Notes: generated by a model not told the origin, from the letters alone. A stretch of 50,572 bases of DNA from Paracoccus yibinensis (GCF_030846195.1 NZ_JAVCWH010000016.1:1-50572); one strand, 5' to 3'. Counted from the stretch's first letter, positions 8,192 through 19,676 are shown. Made by a program: numbers and translations.

Positions 8192-8216
8192 GCGGCCCCT
8201 TCGGGGGCCGCTTCTT
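8192..8216 (+). terminator. Rho-independent terminator of the NitT/TauT operon
   Basis: GCGGCCCC (8192-8199), loop TTCG, GGGGCCGC (8204-8211), then TTCTT. The 8-bp GC stem with a stable UUCG tetraloop closes the operon 4089-8181 and precedes the next gene by 17 bases. Confidence 0.75.
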
Positions 8217-8232
8217 CCCGCCGGAGAGCGCA

Positions 8233-9057
8233 ATGCCCCTGTCTTTGACCCTCGTGACCACCTTCACCTTCGTGCTTGCCGTCAGCGGCTGCATCTCTGG
8301 CTTCCTTGCCGGGCTTCTCGGCGTCGGGGGCGGCATCATCATCGTGCCGGTGCTCTATCATGTGCTTGCGGCCTTTGATGTGGACATGGCGTTGCGCGCG
8401 CATATCGCCGTCGGCACCTCGCTGGCGACGATCATCCCGACCTCTCTCCAGTCGATCCGCACGCATCGCGCCAAGGGCGCCGTGGATGCTACGCTGCTGC
8501 GCTTCTGGGCTCCTTTTGTGGGTCTAGGCGTTCTTGTCGGAGTCCTGATCGCGCGCTTTGCGCCTGGCACCTTGCTGACCGCCGTCTTCGGCATGGTTGC
8601 CGCAATCGTCGCCGCCTACATGCTGTTCACACGCGAAGGCTGGCATCCCTTCGCGGCCCTGCCGGCCAAGCCGGTGCAGGCCGGTATGGCTGGCGGGATC
8701 GGCACCCTGTCGACGCTGATGGGCATCGGAGGTGGCACGCTGACCGTCCCGGTCCTCAGCGTCTTCAGCTATCCCGTGCGCCGTGCCGTAGGGACTGCTT
8801 CGGTCGTGGGGCTGATCATCGCGCTGCCGGGAACGCTGGGCTACATCTTCAACGGCTTCGGCCGCGAGGGCCTGCCGCCGCTGTCGCTGGGTTATGTGAA
8901 CCTCGCGGCTCTGCTGGCGATCGTCGTGACCAGCATGTGGTTCGCGCCCATGGGTGCCCGTGCGGCTCATACGATCGCACCGTCGCACCTGCGCAAGGCG
9001 TTCGGGATCTTTCTGGCGAGCACATCCATCAAGATGCTTGCAGACGTCTTGCCGTAA
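8233..9057 (+). CDS. TauE/SafE-family membrane transporter
   Basis: The 274-residue polytopic membrane protein has about eight hydrophobic segments. It carries the duplicated glycine-rich motif of the family: GFLAGLLGVGGGIIIVPVL in the first half and GTLSTLMGIGGGTLTVPVL in the second. Family members export sulfite, sulfoacetate or related organic anions. The ribosome binding site is GGAG ahead of ATG 8233. It follows the importer operon but is separated by a terminator, so it may be expressed independently by read-through or from an unseen promoter. Confidence 0.85.
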   Translation: MPLSLTLVTTFTFVLAVSGCISGFLAGLLGVGGGIIIVPVLYHVLAAFDVDMALRAHIAVGTSLATIIPTSLQSIRTHRAKGAVDATLLRFWAPFVGLGVLVGVLIARFAPGTLLTAVFGMVAAIVAAYMLFTREGWHPFAALPAKPVQAGMAGGIGTLSTLMGIGGGTLTVPVLSVFSYPVRRAVGTASVVGLIIALPGTLGYIFNGFGREGLPPLSLGYVNLAALLAIVVTSMWFAPMGARAAHTIAPSHLRKAFGIFLASTSIKMLADVLP

Positions 9058-9257
9058 GGTCCAGGACGTCAGCATGGCTTCCCTCGGCATCCTCTTTTCC
9101 ACACGGCCCGCGCTGCGGGCCGATCCACGGTCCTGCGTCCGGGTGACAACGCTCGCTCATAACTTCCGTGCGGCGACACTCAGGAACTGACGCCGCCCTT
9201 ATCCTCTGCTAAGGCCGGGACACGCTGGTATCAACGTAAGCAAGACAGGTTCAAGAC

Positions 9258-11480
<2,223 letters not shown>

Positions 11481-11481
11481 A

Positions 11482-11556
11482 GCGGGACGCAACCCGCAGG
11501 CGCGCAGGTCGATGCGACATAAGGAAAAGCCATCGTCCGCTTGAAGCGGGCGATGG
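11482..11556 (+). terminator. Two hairpins after icd, possible terminator
   Basis: GCGGG (11482-11486) and CCCGC (11493-11497) form a small stem directly after the icd stop. CCATCGTCCGC (11530-11540) and GCGGGCGATGG (11546-11556) form an 11-bp stem with one G-U pair and a 5-base loop. Neither is followed by a T-run, so termination efficiency is uncertain. Confidence 0.35.
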
Positions 11557-11610
11557 ATGCGAAGGCACGAGCGGCCGGTCAGGCATCCGAACGCCGAGGT
11601 TCAAGGGCGG

Positions 11611-11904
11611 GTCGAGGCCACCCGCCGCGCGCGGGAAGCATTGGCCCCGGACGGCACCCTGATGCTGGTCGAGCCTGCGGCATCGGACCGGGTCGAGGAG
11701 AACCTGAACCCGATCGGCCGGATCTATCATACCGGTTCCACCTGGCTGTGTTGCGCTCATGCGATCTGGGAAAAGGGAACGCATGTCCTAGGCGCACAGG
11801 CTGGCGAGGCTCGGCTGGCACAGGTTTGCCGCGATGCGGGCTTTTCCCGTGTCCGCAAGGCGACGCAGACGCCCTTCAAGCTGATCCTTGAAGCGCGTCC
11901 CTGA
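11611..11904 (+). pseudogene. C-terminal fragment of a SAM-dependent methyltransferase
   Basis: The plus frame reads REALAPDGTLMLVEPAASDR, then ENLNPIGRIYHTGS, then LGAQAGEARLAQVCRDAGFS and ATQTPFKLILEARP before the stop at 11902-11904. This is the last quarter of a class I methyltransferase; the SAM-binding Rossmann motif that should precede it is absent, and upstream sequence is unrelated. The fragment may extend a little to the left of 11611. It is a different methyltransferase from the one at 12012-12674. Confidence 0.65.
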
Positions 11905-12011
11905 CCGCCGCAGCCATCAGTGTCCCGGCGCGACGTCCTTGTCACGGCGCGCCGGGCAGTCGGGGGATGCGTCGGCCCTGCAACGCCCAGGGCCAGGCCC
12001 GCGATGACCGT

Positions 12012-12674
12012 TCAGGCCTTGGTGATCACGATCTCTTCATATTCGGACGGCAGGCGGAGAGTACCGTCCCTTGCATCGTTGAAGCGGGCCATGAGGGAAA
12101 GCAGGTCGTGCTCGAAGGCCTGCTGCCCTGGCGCGTCAAGCGCCAAGAAAGCCTTGTGGATGGGACCATAGAAGCGGCGGAACTCATCCAGGAAGTCCTG
12201 CGCAGAAGCATAGCGGAAAACGAAGGACTTCAGCGTGAAGTTGAGCGAGGTGGCTGTCGGGCCGAACGTCTACTCGATCCAGGCGCGGTCCCCCCAGCGG
12301 GACGGCGGCTTCAGACCGGCAGGCGGAGGAAGATGGCGCCCCAACGTTCGGAACACCTCGCCCATGAAGCTGTCGGGGGTCCAGTTGGCCAGCCCGAGCC
12401 GGCCGCCGGGGCGACAGACGCGCAGCATCTCGGCCGCAGCGCGGTCCTGGTCGGGGCGAACATCACCCCGAAGGTCGAGGCGACCGCATCGAAGCTGCCA
12501 TCCGCAAAGGGCAGCGCCTCGGCATCCGCCACCTGGAAGGCAAGCGGCAGGCCCTCTGCCTCGGCGCGCCGCTGCCCGCGTTCAAGGAGGGCGGGCACAT
12601 AGTCGGTGGACACCACCGCCGCGCCCCGGCGTGCAAGGGCCAATGACACATTGCCGTTCCCGGCAGCAACGTCG
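12012..12674 (-). pseudogene. Class I SAM-dependent methyltransferase, broken
   Basis: On the minus strand the SAM-binding start RLDVAAGNGNVSLALARRG is followed by ADAEALPFADGSFDAVASTF and VMFAP. A one-base loss near 12452 then shifts the frame; the next frame continues DQDRAAAEMLRVCRPGGRLG, LANWTPDSFMGEVFRTLGRH and ends at an in-frame TAG (12270-12272), beyond which reading continues LNFTLKSFVFRYASAQDFLD up to a TGA at 12012-12014. The gene is thus truncated at the N-terminus (it begins at the Rossmann motif), frameshifted and interrupted by a stop. The left part of 12990-12680 is not methyltransferase sequence. Confidence 0.8.
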
Positions 12675-12939
12675 AGACGCACATGTATCTCGAGGAGATC
12701 GAAGCTGCGATGAGCCGGGTCTCGATCTACATGGCGGTCGGCACCTCGGGTGAAGTCTACCCCGCTGCAGGCTTCGTCAAGGTCGCGAAGAAACGCAGGG
12801 CGCGGCGGATCGAGTTCAATCTCTCCCGCACCAGTGTCAGCAACCACTTTAGCGAAGAGCGACGGGGTCCGGCCAGCCAGACTGTTCCTGCCTTGTGGAT
12901 GCCCTGCTGCGGGACCAGGCAGTCGAAGTCTCGCTGTAA
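12672..12939 (+). pseudogene. C-terminal fragment of a Sir2-family NAD-dependent deacylase (CobB-like)
   Basis: The plus frame reads MYLEEIEAAMSRVSIYMAVG, TSGEVYPAAGFVKVAKKRRA, RIEFNLSRTSVSNHFSEERR and GPASQTVPAL, closely resembling the C-terminal third of bacterial sirtuins, where the IGTSG...VYPAAGF and ELNL segments bind NAD. A single-base loss near 12893 shifts the frame; the shifted frame continues DALLRDQAVEVSL and ends at TAA 12937-12939. The catalytic histidine domain and zinc cysteines are missing. The fragment abuts the broken methyltransferase at about 12673 in opposite orientation, so this point is a rearrangement junction. Confidence 0.75.
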
Positions 12940-12975
12940 GCGCTTCCAGTCTCGACCCTTGCTTTCCAGGGTCTA

Positions 12976-13623
12976 GACTGATCGCGGATATGAATGATGA
13001 GTTTGGGCGCCCAGGAGAGAACCGCATGGGCTCGGCGCGCTCCAGCTCGGCACCAGCAAAGGCTCTAGCGAGACCCTCCTCTGCCTCGCCCTGCCTTCTC
13101 GTTCAGGTGGCGACATGGCGCTGCGCCGCCAGATGGTCGCTGGACACCCTCCAAAGCATTGTCAGCCTTCGAGAGGGTCGTGATCCCCGCATCCTAGATC
13201 GCGCGGGTCGCTCGCTGCACGTCCGCTTCCTGCCCGGTGTGCTTGACAGCCCGAAGCTCGAGTCGGTGGGGCTGTCGGTCTCGCCGGACAAGGATGTGAG
13301 TCGCAGAACGGATGATGGATTACGTGCATTCTCCTCCAGAGGCTGTAGGCAATGTCACACTTGAAGATCCCTTCCCATTGAATGATGATGTTTTATCCAT
13401 TAGATTCAAGCATCTGAACGGAATGCTCATGGTCAGGCGCTAACTCACTGCGTTGGCAATTCACAAACTGATGCAGAAAATGATTGCCGAAAAATATGTT
13501 GCGTGGCACCAGTCAAGTTAATGGGGGCATCTTCAATTGACGCACGAAACCTGTCAATCGGCCGTTTACCCCCTCAAGATGTTGAGATGAACCCTACTCA
13601 GGGACCGTTTTAGGGCACGTAGT
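12976..13623. other. Non-coding stretch upstream of repA
   Basis: No gene is supported. 13000-13360 has an open frame whose translation is arginine- and serine-rich and resembles nothing recognised. From 13370 the sequence becomes AT-richer, as expected for the repABC promoter and RepA/RepB binding region. No convincing promoter pair or RepA operator was assigned. Confidence 0.4.
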
Positions 13624-14832
13624 ATGAACGACATGAGCCTTTCTCAAGAGCGTCGCGCCATCGATGCCGTGCGAATCACGTCCTTCGCCGACAACTTGGC
13701 TGACTCGCTCGACCGGCAAATGAAGAACGCCTACAAACCCGAAGGCAGTAAGACCCTCAGGCTCTTCTCGGCCCGCGAGATGTGCGACCTCACCGGCATC
13801 TCCCCCTCCAACCTCCGCATCAGGAGCAATGAAGACCCAGAGTTCCCTCCGGCGAAGGTCGATGCCCGCGGCTACCGCTGGTATTCCGCCGAGGATATGG
13901 ACGGTATCCGGGATCACATGTTCCGGACCGGCAAGAACGCTTCAAGCTTTCGGCCCGGCCGAAGGGAACCGTCGGACCGGCTTCAGGTCCTGAGCGTGGT
14001 CAATTTTAAAGGGGGTTCGGGCAAAAGCACCACGGCGATACACCTTGCCCAGAGGTATGCACTCAGAGGTTACAGAGTTCTGGCTGTTGATCTCGATCCC
14101 CAGGCTTCCTTAACGACACTGTTCGGCTATAGGCCCGAACTCGAGTTTCAGGAAAGCGGAACGATCTACGACGCCTTGCGCTACGACGATGACCAGGTTT
14201 CGATCGAGGAGGTCATCCTCAAGACCTACTTCCACAATCTCGACCTCGTGCCCGCCGGTCTTGTTCTGTCGGAATACGAGACGACCACGGCCTATGCGCT
14301 CCAGAAGCGTGTCACGCCCGGTTTCGAGGAGCGGCTTGCCATTCAGCTGGACGTCGTCCAGGATCAATATGACCTCGTGATCATCGACTGCCCGCCGCAG
14401 CTGGGCTTTCTGACGCTGTCCGCCCTGGCAGCGTCTACGGCTCTCGTGGTGACGGTGGTCCCCAGCATGCTCGACATCGCTTCCATGTCCCAGTTCCTCA
14501 AGATGTCTGGCGAGCTCGTCCAGACCATCGAGAAGCATAGTGGAATGCCGGTGAGCTGGGACTTCGTCAAATTCCTCCTTACCCGCTACGAGCCTTCCGA
14601 CGGTCCTCAAACTCAGATGGCCTCCTACCTCCGCGCCATCCTGGGCGGAGAGGTGCTGGTCGAGCCGATGCTGAAGTCCACGGCAATCAGCGATGCCGGT
14701 ATGACGCAGCAGACGGTCTACGAGGTTGAACCTTCAAACTTCGTCAAGAAGACGCTCGATCGCGCCGTTCAGAGCGCGAACGCTGTCGGTGACGAGATTG
14801 AGGGCCTGATCCAAAAAGCCTGGGGGCGATGA
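13624..14832 (+). CDS. repA: Plasmid partitioning protein RepA (ParA-type ATPase)
   Basis: The protein has 402 residues, usual for RepA of repABC replicons. A helix-turn-helix-like N-terminal region with RLFSAREMCDLTGISPSNLR (about 47-66) precedes the deviant Walker A KGGSGKST at 129-136, Walker A' LAVDLDPQASLTTLFG and Walker B LVIIDCPPQLGF. RepA ATPase drives segregation of the plasmid with RepB at parS and represses the operon. The start overlaps no other gene; the stop overlaps the repB start by four bases (ATGATG at 14829), indicating coupled translation. Confidence 0.95.
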   Translation: MNDMSLSQERRAIDAVRITSFADNLADSLDRQMKNAYKPEGSKTLRLFSAREMCDLTGISPSNLRIRSNEDPEFPPAKVDARGYRWYSAEDMDGIRDHMFRTGKNASSFRPGRREPSDRLQVLSVVNFKGGSGKSTTAIHLAQRYALRGYRVLAVDLDPQASLTTLFGYRPELEFQESGTIYDALRYDDDQVSIEEVILKTYFHNLDLVPAGLVLSEYETTTAYALQKRVTPGFEERLAIQLDVVQDQYDLVIIDCPPQLGFLTLSALAASTALVVTVVPSMLDIASMSQFLKMSGELVQTIEKHSGMPVSWDFVKFLLTRYEPSDGPQTQMASYLRAILGGEVLVEPMLKSTAISDAGMTQQTVYEVEPSNFVKKTLDRAVQSANAVGDEIEGLIQKAWGR

Positions 14833-15878
14833 TGGGACGCAAGAACATCCTCGATCTCGCGATCGAACAGGCCTCCCCTGATCCTGCCAACGCCTCGCCT
14901 GCCTCCCGCGAGACAGGGGCTCCTGCCATCACCTCCCTGCGCGAGTCTATGCGCTCGGTTTCAGCCAACGCTATCCGAGAGCTGGACCCCGCCCATATCG
15001 ATCAGGGCGGTGTGAAAGACCGGATGGAGTTTGATCCCGAAAGTATCCGGAAGCTGGCTGAGAGCATACGCGACCACGGCCAGCAAGTGCCGATCTTGGT
15101 GCGTCCGATCAGGGGCCGTATGAACCGGTTCTCGATCGTATATGGTCGCAGGCGCCTCGCTGCCATCCGCTCTCTTGGGCCGGGGTTCACCGTCAAGGCG
15201 ATCATCAGAAGCCTTGAGGACGAAGCAGCAATCATTGCCCAAGGCCAAGAAAACAACCTCCGGGTTGACCCCTCTTTCATAGAGAAGGCCATGTTCGTCC
15301 TGGCGCTGCGTGAGGGGTCCTTCTCCACCAAGGTGATCCAGGACGCGCTCGGGATCGACGCGGCCGCAGTCTCGCGCATGGTAACCGTGGCCGAAAACAT
15401 CCCTGAGGCGGTTTTGGCCGCTGTAGGCCCTGCCCCCGACGTGGGTCGCCGGCCCTGGACTGAACTGGCATTGTTGGCCCGTGATCACGCTGTCGATCTG
15501 GCAGCCCTTCTCGACTTTACCGGTCCAAACTGGACGTCCTTGACCAGCAACGCCCGGTTTGCCCATCTGCTGGAACTTGCTCGGGCAAAAGGTCCAGACA
15601 ACTTTAAGAGATCAGCCCAAGTTTCTGGTAATGAACAGATTTCATCTATGGCATCTGGTGAAGAAAAACAGATTGCCCGTGGGCAATCCGGTCCTCCTCC
15701 TCGGCGTTTCGATATCGGAGGACGCCATATCGGAAACATGAAGAGGAGCCACAGGCTACTGTCCTTGAATATCTCCCTTCATCATCAGCCTGAATTCGGC
15801 CAGTGGCTCGAAGAGAACGCAGACGACGCCGTCCGCCTTCTTCACGAACAGTGGCAGAAAAACCGGGGCGAGGGCTGA
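14829..15878 (+). CDS. repB: Plasmid partitioning protein RepB (ParB-type)
   Basis: The 349-residue protein has a ParB N-terminal domain (about 45-130) with VPILVRPI and FSIVYGRRRLAAIRSLG, the EENNL-like motif as QGQENNLRVDPSFIEKAMF, and a central helix-turn-helix (KVIQDALGIDAAAVSRMVTV). RepB binds parS and works with RepA for segregation. A parS-like palindrome (15671-15688) lies inside its own 3' coding region. The gene is coupled to repA and followed by the 246-base repB-repC spacer. Confidence 0.93.
   Translation: MMGRKNILDLAIEQASPDPANASPASRETGAPAITSLRESMRSVSANAIRELDPAHIDQGGVKDRMEFDPESIRKLAESIRDHGQQVPILVRPIRGRMNRFSIVYGRRRLAAIRSLGPGFTVKAIIRSLEDEAAIIAQGQENNLRVDPSFIEKAMFVLALREGSFSTKVIQDALGIDAAAVSRMVTVAENIPEAVLAAVGPAPDVGRRPWTELALLARDHAVDLAALLDFTGPNWTSLTSNARFAHLLELARAKGPDNFKRSAQVSGNEQISSMASGEEKQIARGQSGPPPRRFDIGGRHIGNMKRSHRLLSLNISLHHQPEFGQWLEENADDAVRLLHEQWQKNRGEG
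15671..15688. repeat. parS-like palindrome inside repB
   Basis: GATTGCCCGTGGGCAATC is an 18-bp palindrome apart from the central base pair. Its core TTGCCCG.GGGCAA is shared with the three sites downstream of repC (17684, 17879, 18248). Some repABC replicons do carry parS sites inside repB or beside repC. It is probably a variant centromere site. Confidence 0.55.
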
Positions 15879-16124
15879 GCCCCTCCCCTTCTGTCAACCC
15901 GAACAAGAAAGGAGAGCAACGGAGACCGTAAAAAAGAAGAGCCCCCCGAAGTATCCCCCCGGAGAGCCCTGATCTGTAGATTCGCACCCTCAGGTCTATT
16001 CCCTCTCCTCCGATCCGTCAAGAACAACCGATTCGGTTGACGGAATAACTTTGCCCACGTTTCCGTGAGGAAGCGGCCAGGGATCGGATACGTATGGGGC
16101 TGCGGTCGCCCAAGCGATAGGACC
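15879..16124 (-). ncRNA. repB-repC spacer, likely counter-transcribed RNA locus
   Basis: In repABC replicons this spacer encodes a small antisense RNA that controls repC. Here the spacer has competing hairpins: TCCGTCAA (16014-16021) pairs with TTGACGGA (16037-16044), while CAACCG (16025-16030) pairs with CGGTTG (16034-16039), so the two stems are mutually exclusive. This is what is expected for a leader that switches structure when antisense RNA binds. The exact ends and promoter of the RNA were not determined; the strand is inferred from the family. Confidence 0.5.
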
Positions 16125-17237
16125 ATGACATATGTGAAAGCAATCACGCCGATGCACGCATCGGCGATCGGCTCCCCCTTGTCTGCGCGTAAGGACATGG
16201 ACGTCTGGGCCGCATTCAGGGTGGTTCGAGAAGCAGCCGCCTCGATCGGGATCAAGAGCGAAGTAATTCGCACCCTGGAGACAATGGTCGGGTTCTTGAG
16301 GCCCGGAAAGGGCCACACCTGCTTCGCCTCCAACCGGGAGCTTCAGCGGCGCCTGGGAGGTTTAAGCGAGAAGACAATTCGCCGCCACGCCGCCCGCCTG
16401 ATCGATGCCGGACTGGTGCGGCGCACGGACAGCCCCAACAGGAAGCGCTTCTCCACCCGCAATCCTGTCGACGGGTCGCTGGAAGCTTTTGGGTTCGACC
16501 TCAGTCCCATGATCTTAGGGATTGAGAGATGGACCTCCCTGCTGTCCGCCCATCGGGAGGAAGAAGCCCTCAAGCGCCACCTTCGGACGTTGATCCTTGC
16601 CCGCCTTGCAGAGGCCGATGCCCGCAGGCAAGTTGACGTCGACACAGCCGAAATCCGGAAGGCACTACGACGCAAGCATGACTCGAGGGATCTTCAGTCG
16701 ATCCTAAGAGACCTTGACGCTCACTTGCTGTCAGAGGATTGTTCGAATGACCCCGAGGCCCCTGCCCTGCTGGCAGAAGATCTGGCCGTCGCTGGCGGTC
16801 AGAATGACCGTCACCAATCAATGTCCCAAACAGAAGACCTTGATAAGAAGCCGGCACTGGCAGACGAAGATATCCGATCGCAAACCGAGAGTACGCAGTG
16901 CAACGAAGCAAGATTGCTGGAGAAGATAGAGACCACCTGCAGCGAAGCCATGTGTTTTGCTACGCAACCGCTCCGTGACTGGGGCGACGTGTCGAAGCAC
17001 GCTGAGATGATCGCGCCCATGATCGGGATCGACAGAAGCCTGTTGGAAGTTGCCCGAGTACAATTTGGAGAGCGAGCTTCAGCCATCAGCATTCTAATCA
17101 TGGTACAGCTGCACGGCCGTGTCCGAAACATGCGCGCATACTATCAAAGCCTGGTGGCCGGCAAGCGACGATCCAGCTTCGACCCGATAGCGCTGCTCGA
17201 CCGGATGTCGCGCCATACGCGATGTTCCATCTCTTGA
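16125..17237 (+). CDS. repC: Replication initiator RepC
   Basis: The start chosen is ATG 16125 (MTYVKAITPMHASAIG), giving 370 residues; the upstream site is weak (GATAGG), as is common for repC. Family features include the N-terminal domain with WAAFRVVREAAASIGIKSEVIRTLE, GKGHTCFASNRELQRRLGGLSEKTIRRHAARL (winged-helix DNA-binding), a variable middle, and the C-terminal replication domain ending with ISILIMVQLHGRVRNMRAYY. RepC binds the origin, usually inside its own gene, and starts plasmid replication. Its AT-richer middle (about 16720-16950) is the likely oriV, by analogy with other repC genes. Confidence 0.93.
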   Translation: MTYVKAITPMHASAIGSPLSARKDMDVWAAFRVVREAAASIGIKSEVIRTLETMVGFLRPGKGHTCFASNRELQRRLGGLSEKTIRRHAARLIDAGLVRRTDSPNRKRFSTRNPVDGSLEAFGFDLSPMILGIERWTSLLSAHREEEALKRHLRTLILARLAEADARRQVDVDTAEIRKALRRKHDSRDLQSILRDLDAHLLSEDCSNDPEAPALLAEDLAVAGGQNDRHQSMSQTEDLDKKPALADEDIRSQTESTQCNEARLLEKIETTCSEAMCFATQPLRDWGDVSKHAEMIAPMIGIDRSLLEVARVQFGERASAISILIMVQLHGRVRNMRAYYQSLVAGKRRSSFDPIALLDRMSRHTRCSIS

Positions 17238-17683
17238 CCCATGTGCTCGGCTGCTCGCGTCTCCCAAAACGGGACATAGCCGTTCCGCAGTTGCCGAACA
17301 GGCACGCTCGAAAAGGTTGAAACCGCTTTGGAAACACCGGAGTATCATAACGGCCATCCGGCAGCATTTCACCGTGCTCACCCCCGTACAGGGAGATCAG
17401 GCTCCGGCGCCCTGACACGCTCACTCAAATAGAACCGGAGGTAATCGGCTTCAGCCACGTTCTCCAGTGTCTGCGCCTCAACCGGCAATTCCCCGTCCCG
17501 GAGATCGCAAGAGCGACATTCGCCGACGACGGAACATGACGGCGCCCCGTGTCATCTGCGTCCAGTCGGAAGTCTATATAGGCCCCGAAGCTAAATGTGC
17601 CTGGTGGCCCTCATCCGGTCTTGGGACTTGTGTCGGTCTGTCAGGTGGCCTTCTGGCATCGGCATATTTCTCCGGACAATGAC

Positions 17684-17703
17684 TTGCCCGCGGGCAGACT
17701 GTT
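17684..17703 (+). repeat. parS-like site 1
   Basis: TTGCCCGCGGGCAGACTGTT. The palindromic core TGCCCGCGGGCA is at 17685-17696 and the one-sided tail ACTGTT follows, as in the other two downstream sites. One arm base deviates (G for A at 17697). Confidence 0.65.
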
Positions 17704-17873
17704 AACTTCCCAGAAAACAAGCCTCTGAAACGGTGCAGGCGCTCATTGTGTGGTCGTCCGCCTGGCTGACCATCCACTAATGACACTCCGCGAGCCGACA
17801 ATCCCCACAGCTGCGTCCGGCAAGGTGGTAGTCTGCCTGTGATCTGCAGCACGTCGTAGTGGAGAACGTGGCC

Positions 17874-17894
17874 AACAGTTTGCCCGCGGGCAAA
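17874..17894 (-). repeat. parS-like site 2 (inverted copy)
   Basis: The perfect 16-bp palindrome TTTGCCCGCGGGCAAA is at 17879-17894. The ACTGTT tail is on the minus strand, so this copy is inverted relative to sites 1 and 3. Confidence 0.65.
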
Positions 17895-18247
17895 TTGCGT
17901 TCGAGATCGACACTTCCTGCACCGAAACGAAATTAGCGTAGTTGCCGGGCGGGACCGCGGCTGACAGGCCAAATGTAGCCTCGGAGATCCGGCTGCGCGC
18001 CTCGCCGAGCTAACGCCGCCTGGCAGAGACGGTGTTCCATTGAGTACAGAAACAAACAGTCAGCCGGGATGCGCCCGACGACAGCCCTGGTGACCATCTT
18101 GGCTACCGCCTTCCGAAAATTGCTCATGGGCCATGTCGCTTGGTTGTTCCTACTTGTGATGTCGCCACATTCCGTGATGAACCAATTAGCTGATGCGGGG
18201 AATTGCAGGTCATTAGGCTCACCATTAAACTTCGACTTCTATTCATC

Positions 18248-18267
18248 TTGCCCGCGGGCAAACTGTT
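18248..18267 (+). repeat. parS-like site 3
   Basis: TTGCCCGCGGGCAAACTGTT: perfect 14-bp palindrome (18248-18261) plus the same tail as sites 1 and 2. Sites are 180-560 bases apart, a layout typical of clustered centromere sites. Confidence 0.65.
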
Positions 18268-19133
18268 CGGCGAGACTGTAGGCTTCACGATAATCCGGGG
18301 TGCCTGATCCCATGACCGCTTCAGCTGCGCCGGACCTGCGGACGACAACACGCGCTGTTCCCGGTTTTTCTCATGGCGGCTTGGTTCAGTGACGGCTTAT
18401 CACGCAGGCGCGGGGGGCGTCGGTCTGCGAACGCAGATCAAGCTTAGAACCCTGCCAGGGCAGTTCATGTCGGAGCAGGGACAGGAATTGCGGGACCGGA
18501 GACCGTTGCTCCGGGCGTAAAGCGTCCTACGTGATGCCGAAGTCCGGGATCCACGATTGCTTTGCAGGGTTCTGACCCTTCGCACATGGCGAGATCAGCG
18601 GCCGCCTGGATCTCGTGGGAAGCGGGTTGATGATCCCGTTCAGGTCCCGCAACCCCGTGACTGCTTTCGAGCGCCTGTCCGGGACCTCAGGCAAACCTTG
18701 AGCGGAGATCGCAACCGAGCATCAGTGGAAAGCCAAGCGCTCTCTCGGTCATTAGTAGGCCGCTCTTGGTCGAACTGAGGATCGTCATTGCTAATCAGGC
18801 AACGTGCGCTGCTAAGTCGGCCACGTTCTTGCAGTGCGAGACGTGAGACAGGAGCTGAGGTCACCTTCAATGCATGCGATGCGGAGCGGAAGGCCACCGT
18901 TCTACTTGGTGGGAATTCCCACTACACCTTGAACGCGGGCAACCTGCAAACAACGTTCGCCGCGATCGACAGCGGCAGTTGAGGGAGGAGGGGGCATTTC
19001 CCCTTGCTGACCCAACGCAGGCCGACCTCATGCAGGCAGCCCCATTGGCTGCGGTTTTCTCTCCTAGAATGCTCTAAGCGACTGCTTAAGCCCCTCGCTC
19101 ACGGCGGCCCGCTGGTCTCGAACATAGTGAGGT

Positions 19134-19272
19134 CTAGAGACGGGCCATTGTTGCCACCCAAATGTCCAGGGTGAACTGATCCTCACCGGACTCGGTTTTA
19201 TCGGAAATCTTGCGCACCTTGTCTGCCAGGACGTCGAAGACCTCGACGCGCCGAGCGAGTTCCATATACGCG
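19134..19272 (-). pseudogene. Possible decayed coding fragment, unknown function
   Basis: The minus frame reads LHDAYMELARRVEVFDVLAD, KVRKISDKTESGEDQFTLDI and WVATMARL before a TAG at 19134-19136. The composition is that of a real soluble helical protein, unlike the surrounding frames. An in-frame stop precedes it, and a neighbouring frame upstream ends LLNQLDPGTVAALQAATPD, suggesting a frameshift near 19283. No family was recognised. Confidence 0.3.
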
Positions 19273-19676
19273 TCGTGCAGGGTTCAGTCAGGGGTCGCTG
19301 CCTGAAGAGCGGCGACCGTGCCTGGATCAAGCTGGTTCAGCAGCGCACCGGCAGTGTCGGCGATCGAAACTATACTGGCCGGCCGGTTACGGAGCCACCA
19401 ACGAAAGAGGGCAGGGGAGCAGCAGAAGGGGCCGGGAGGAGAGCACGCATTGCAGAACCTCACGTCCAAAACCAGGCTGGTATTCAAGGCTGCCACGGAA
19501 ACCGACACCCACGAAGCATGCTCGGCTTTCCAGCAATTGCGAGGCTTTCGCGTGCCGAAGGCGGTAGGAGCAGCGATGCAATGCCGTCGCAGGAGCGCTT
19601 TTCGTCCTAGACCACTTCCTGAAAGGAAGGTTGTCCACAAGTGGGCGATGTGGAGCAAGACACCGGGAGGGCTCGG

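Larger units (their letters stand above)
17238..19676. other. 2.4-kb region after repC with parS-like sites and no clear gene
   Basis: No intact gene is supported in any frame; translations are short and unlike known proteins. Three copies of a parS-like palindrome are present (listed separately). A hairpin GCAGCC/GGCTGC (19036-19052) followed by GGTTTTCT could be a terminator. The stretch 19134-19272 may hold a decayed coding fragment. Confidence 0.5.

Noticed and set aside
13027..13364. A plus-strand coding region before repA
   Set aside because: The open frame gives a Ser/Arg-rich product with no recognised motif and no ribosome binding site; it is treated as non-coding.
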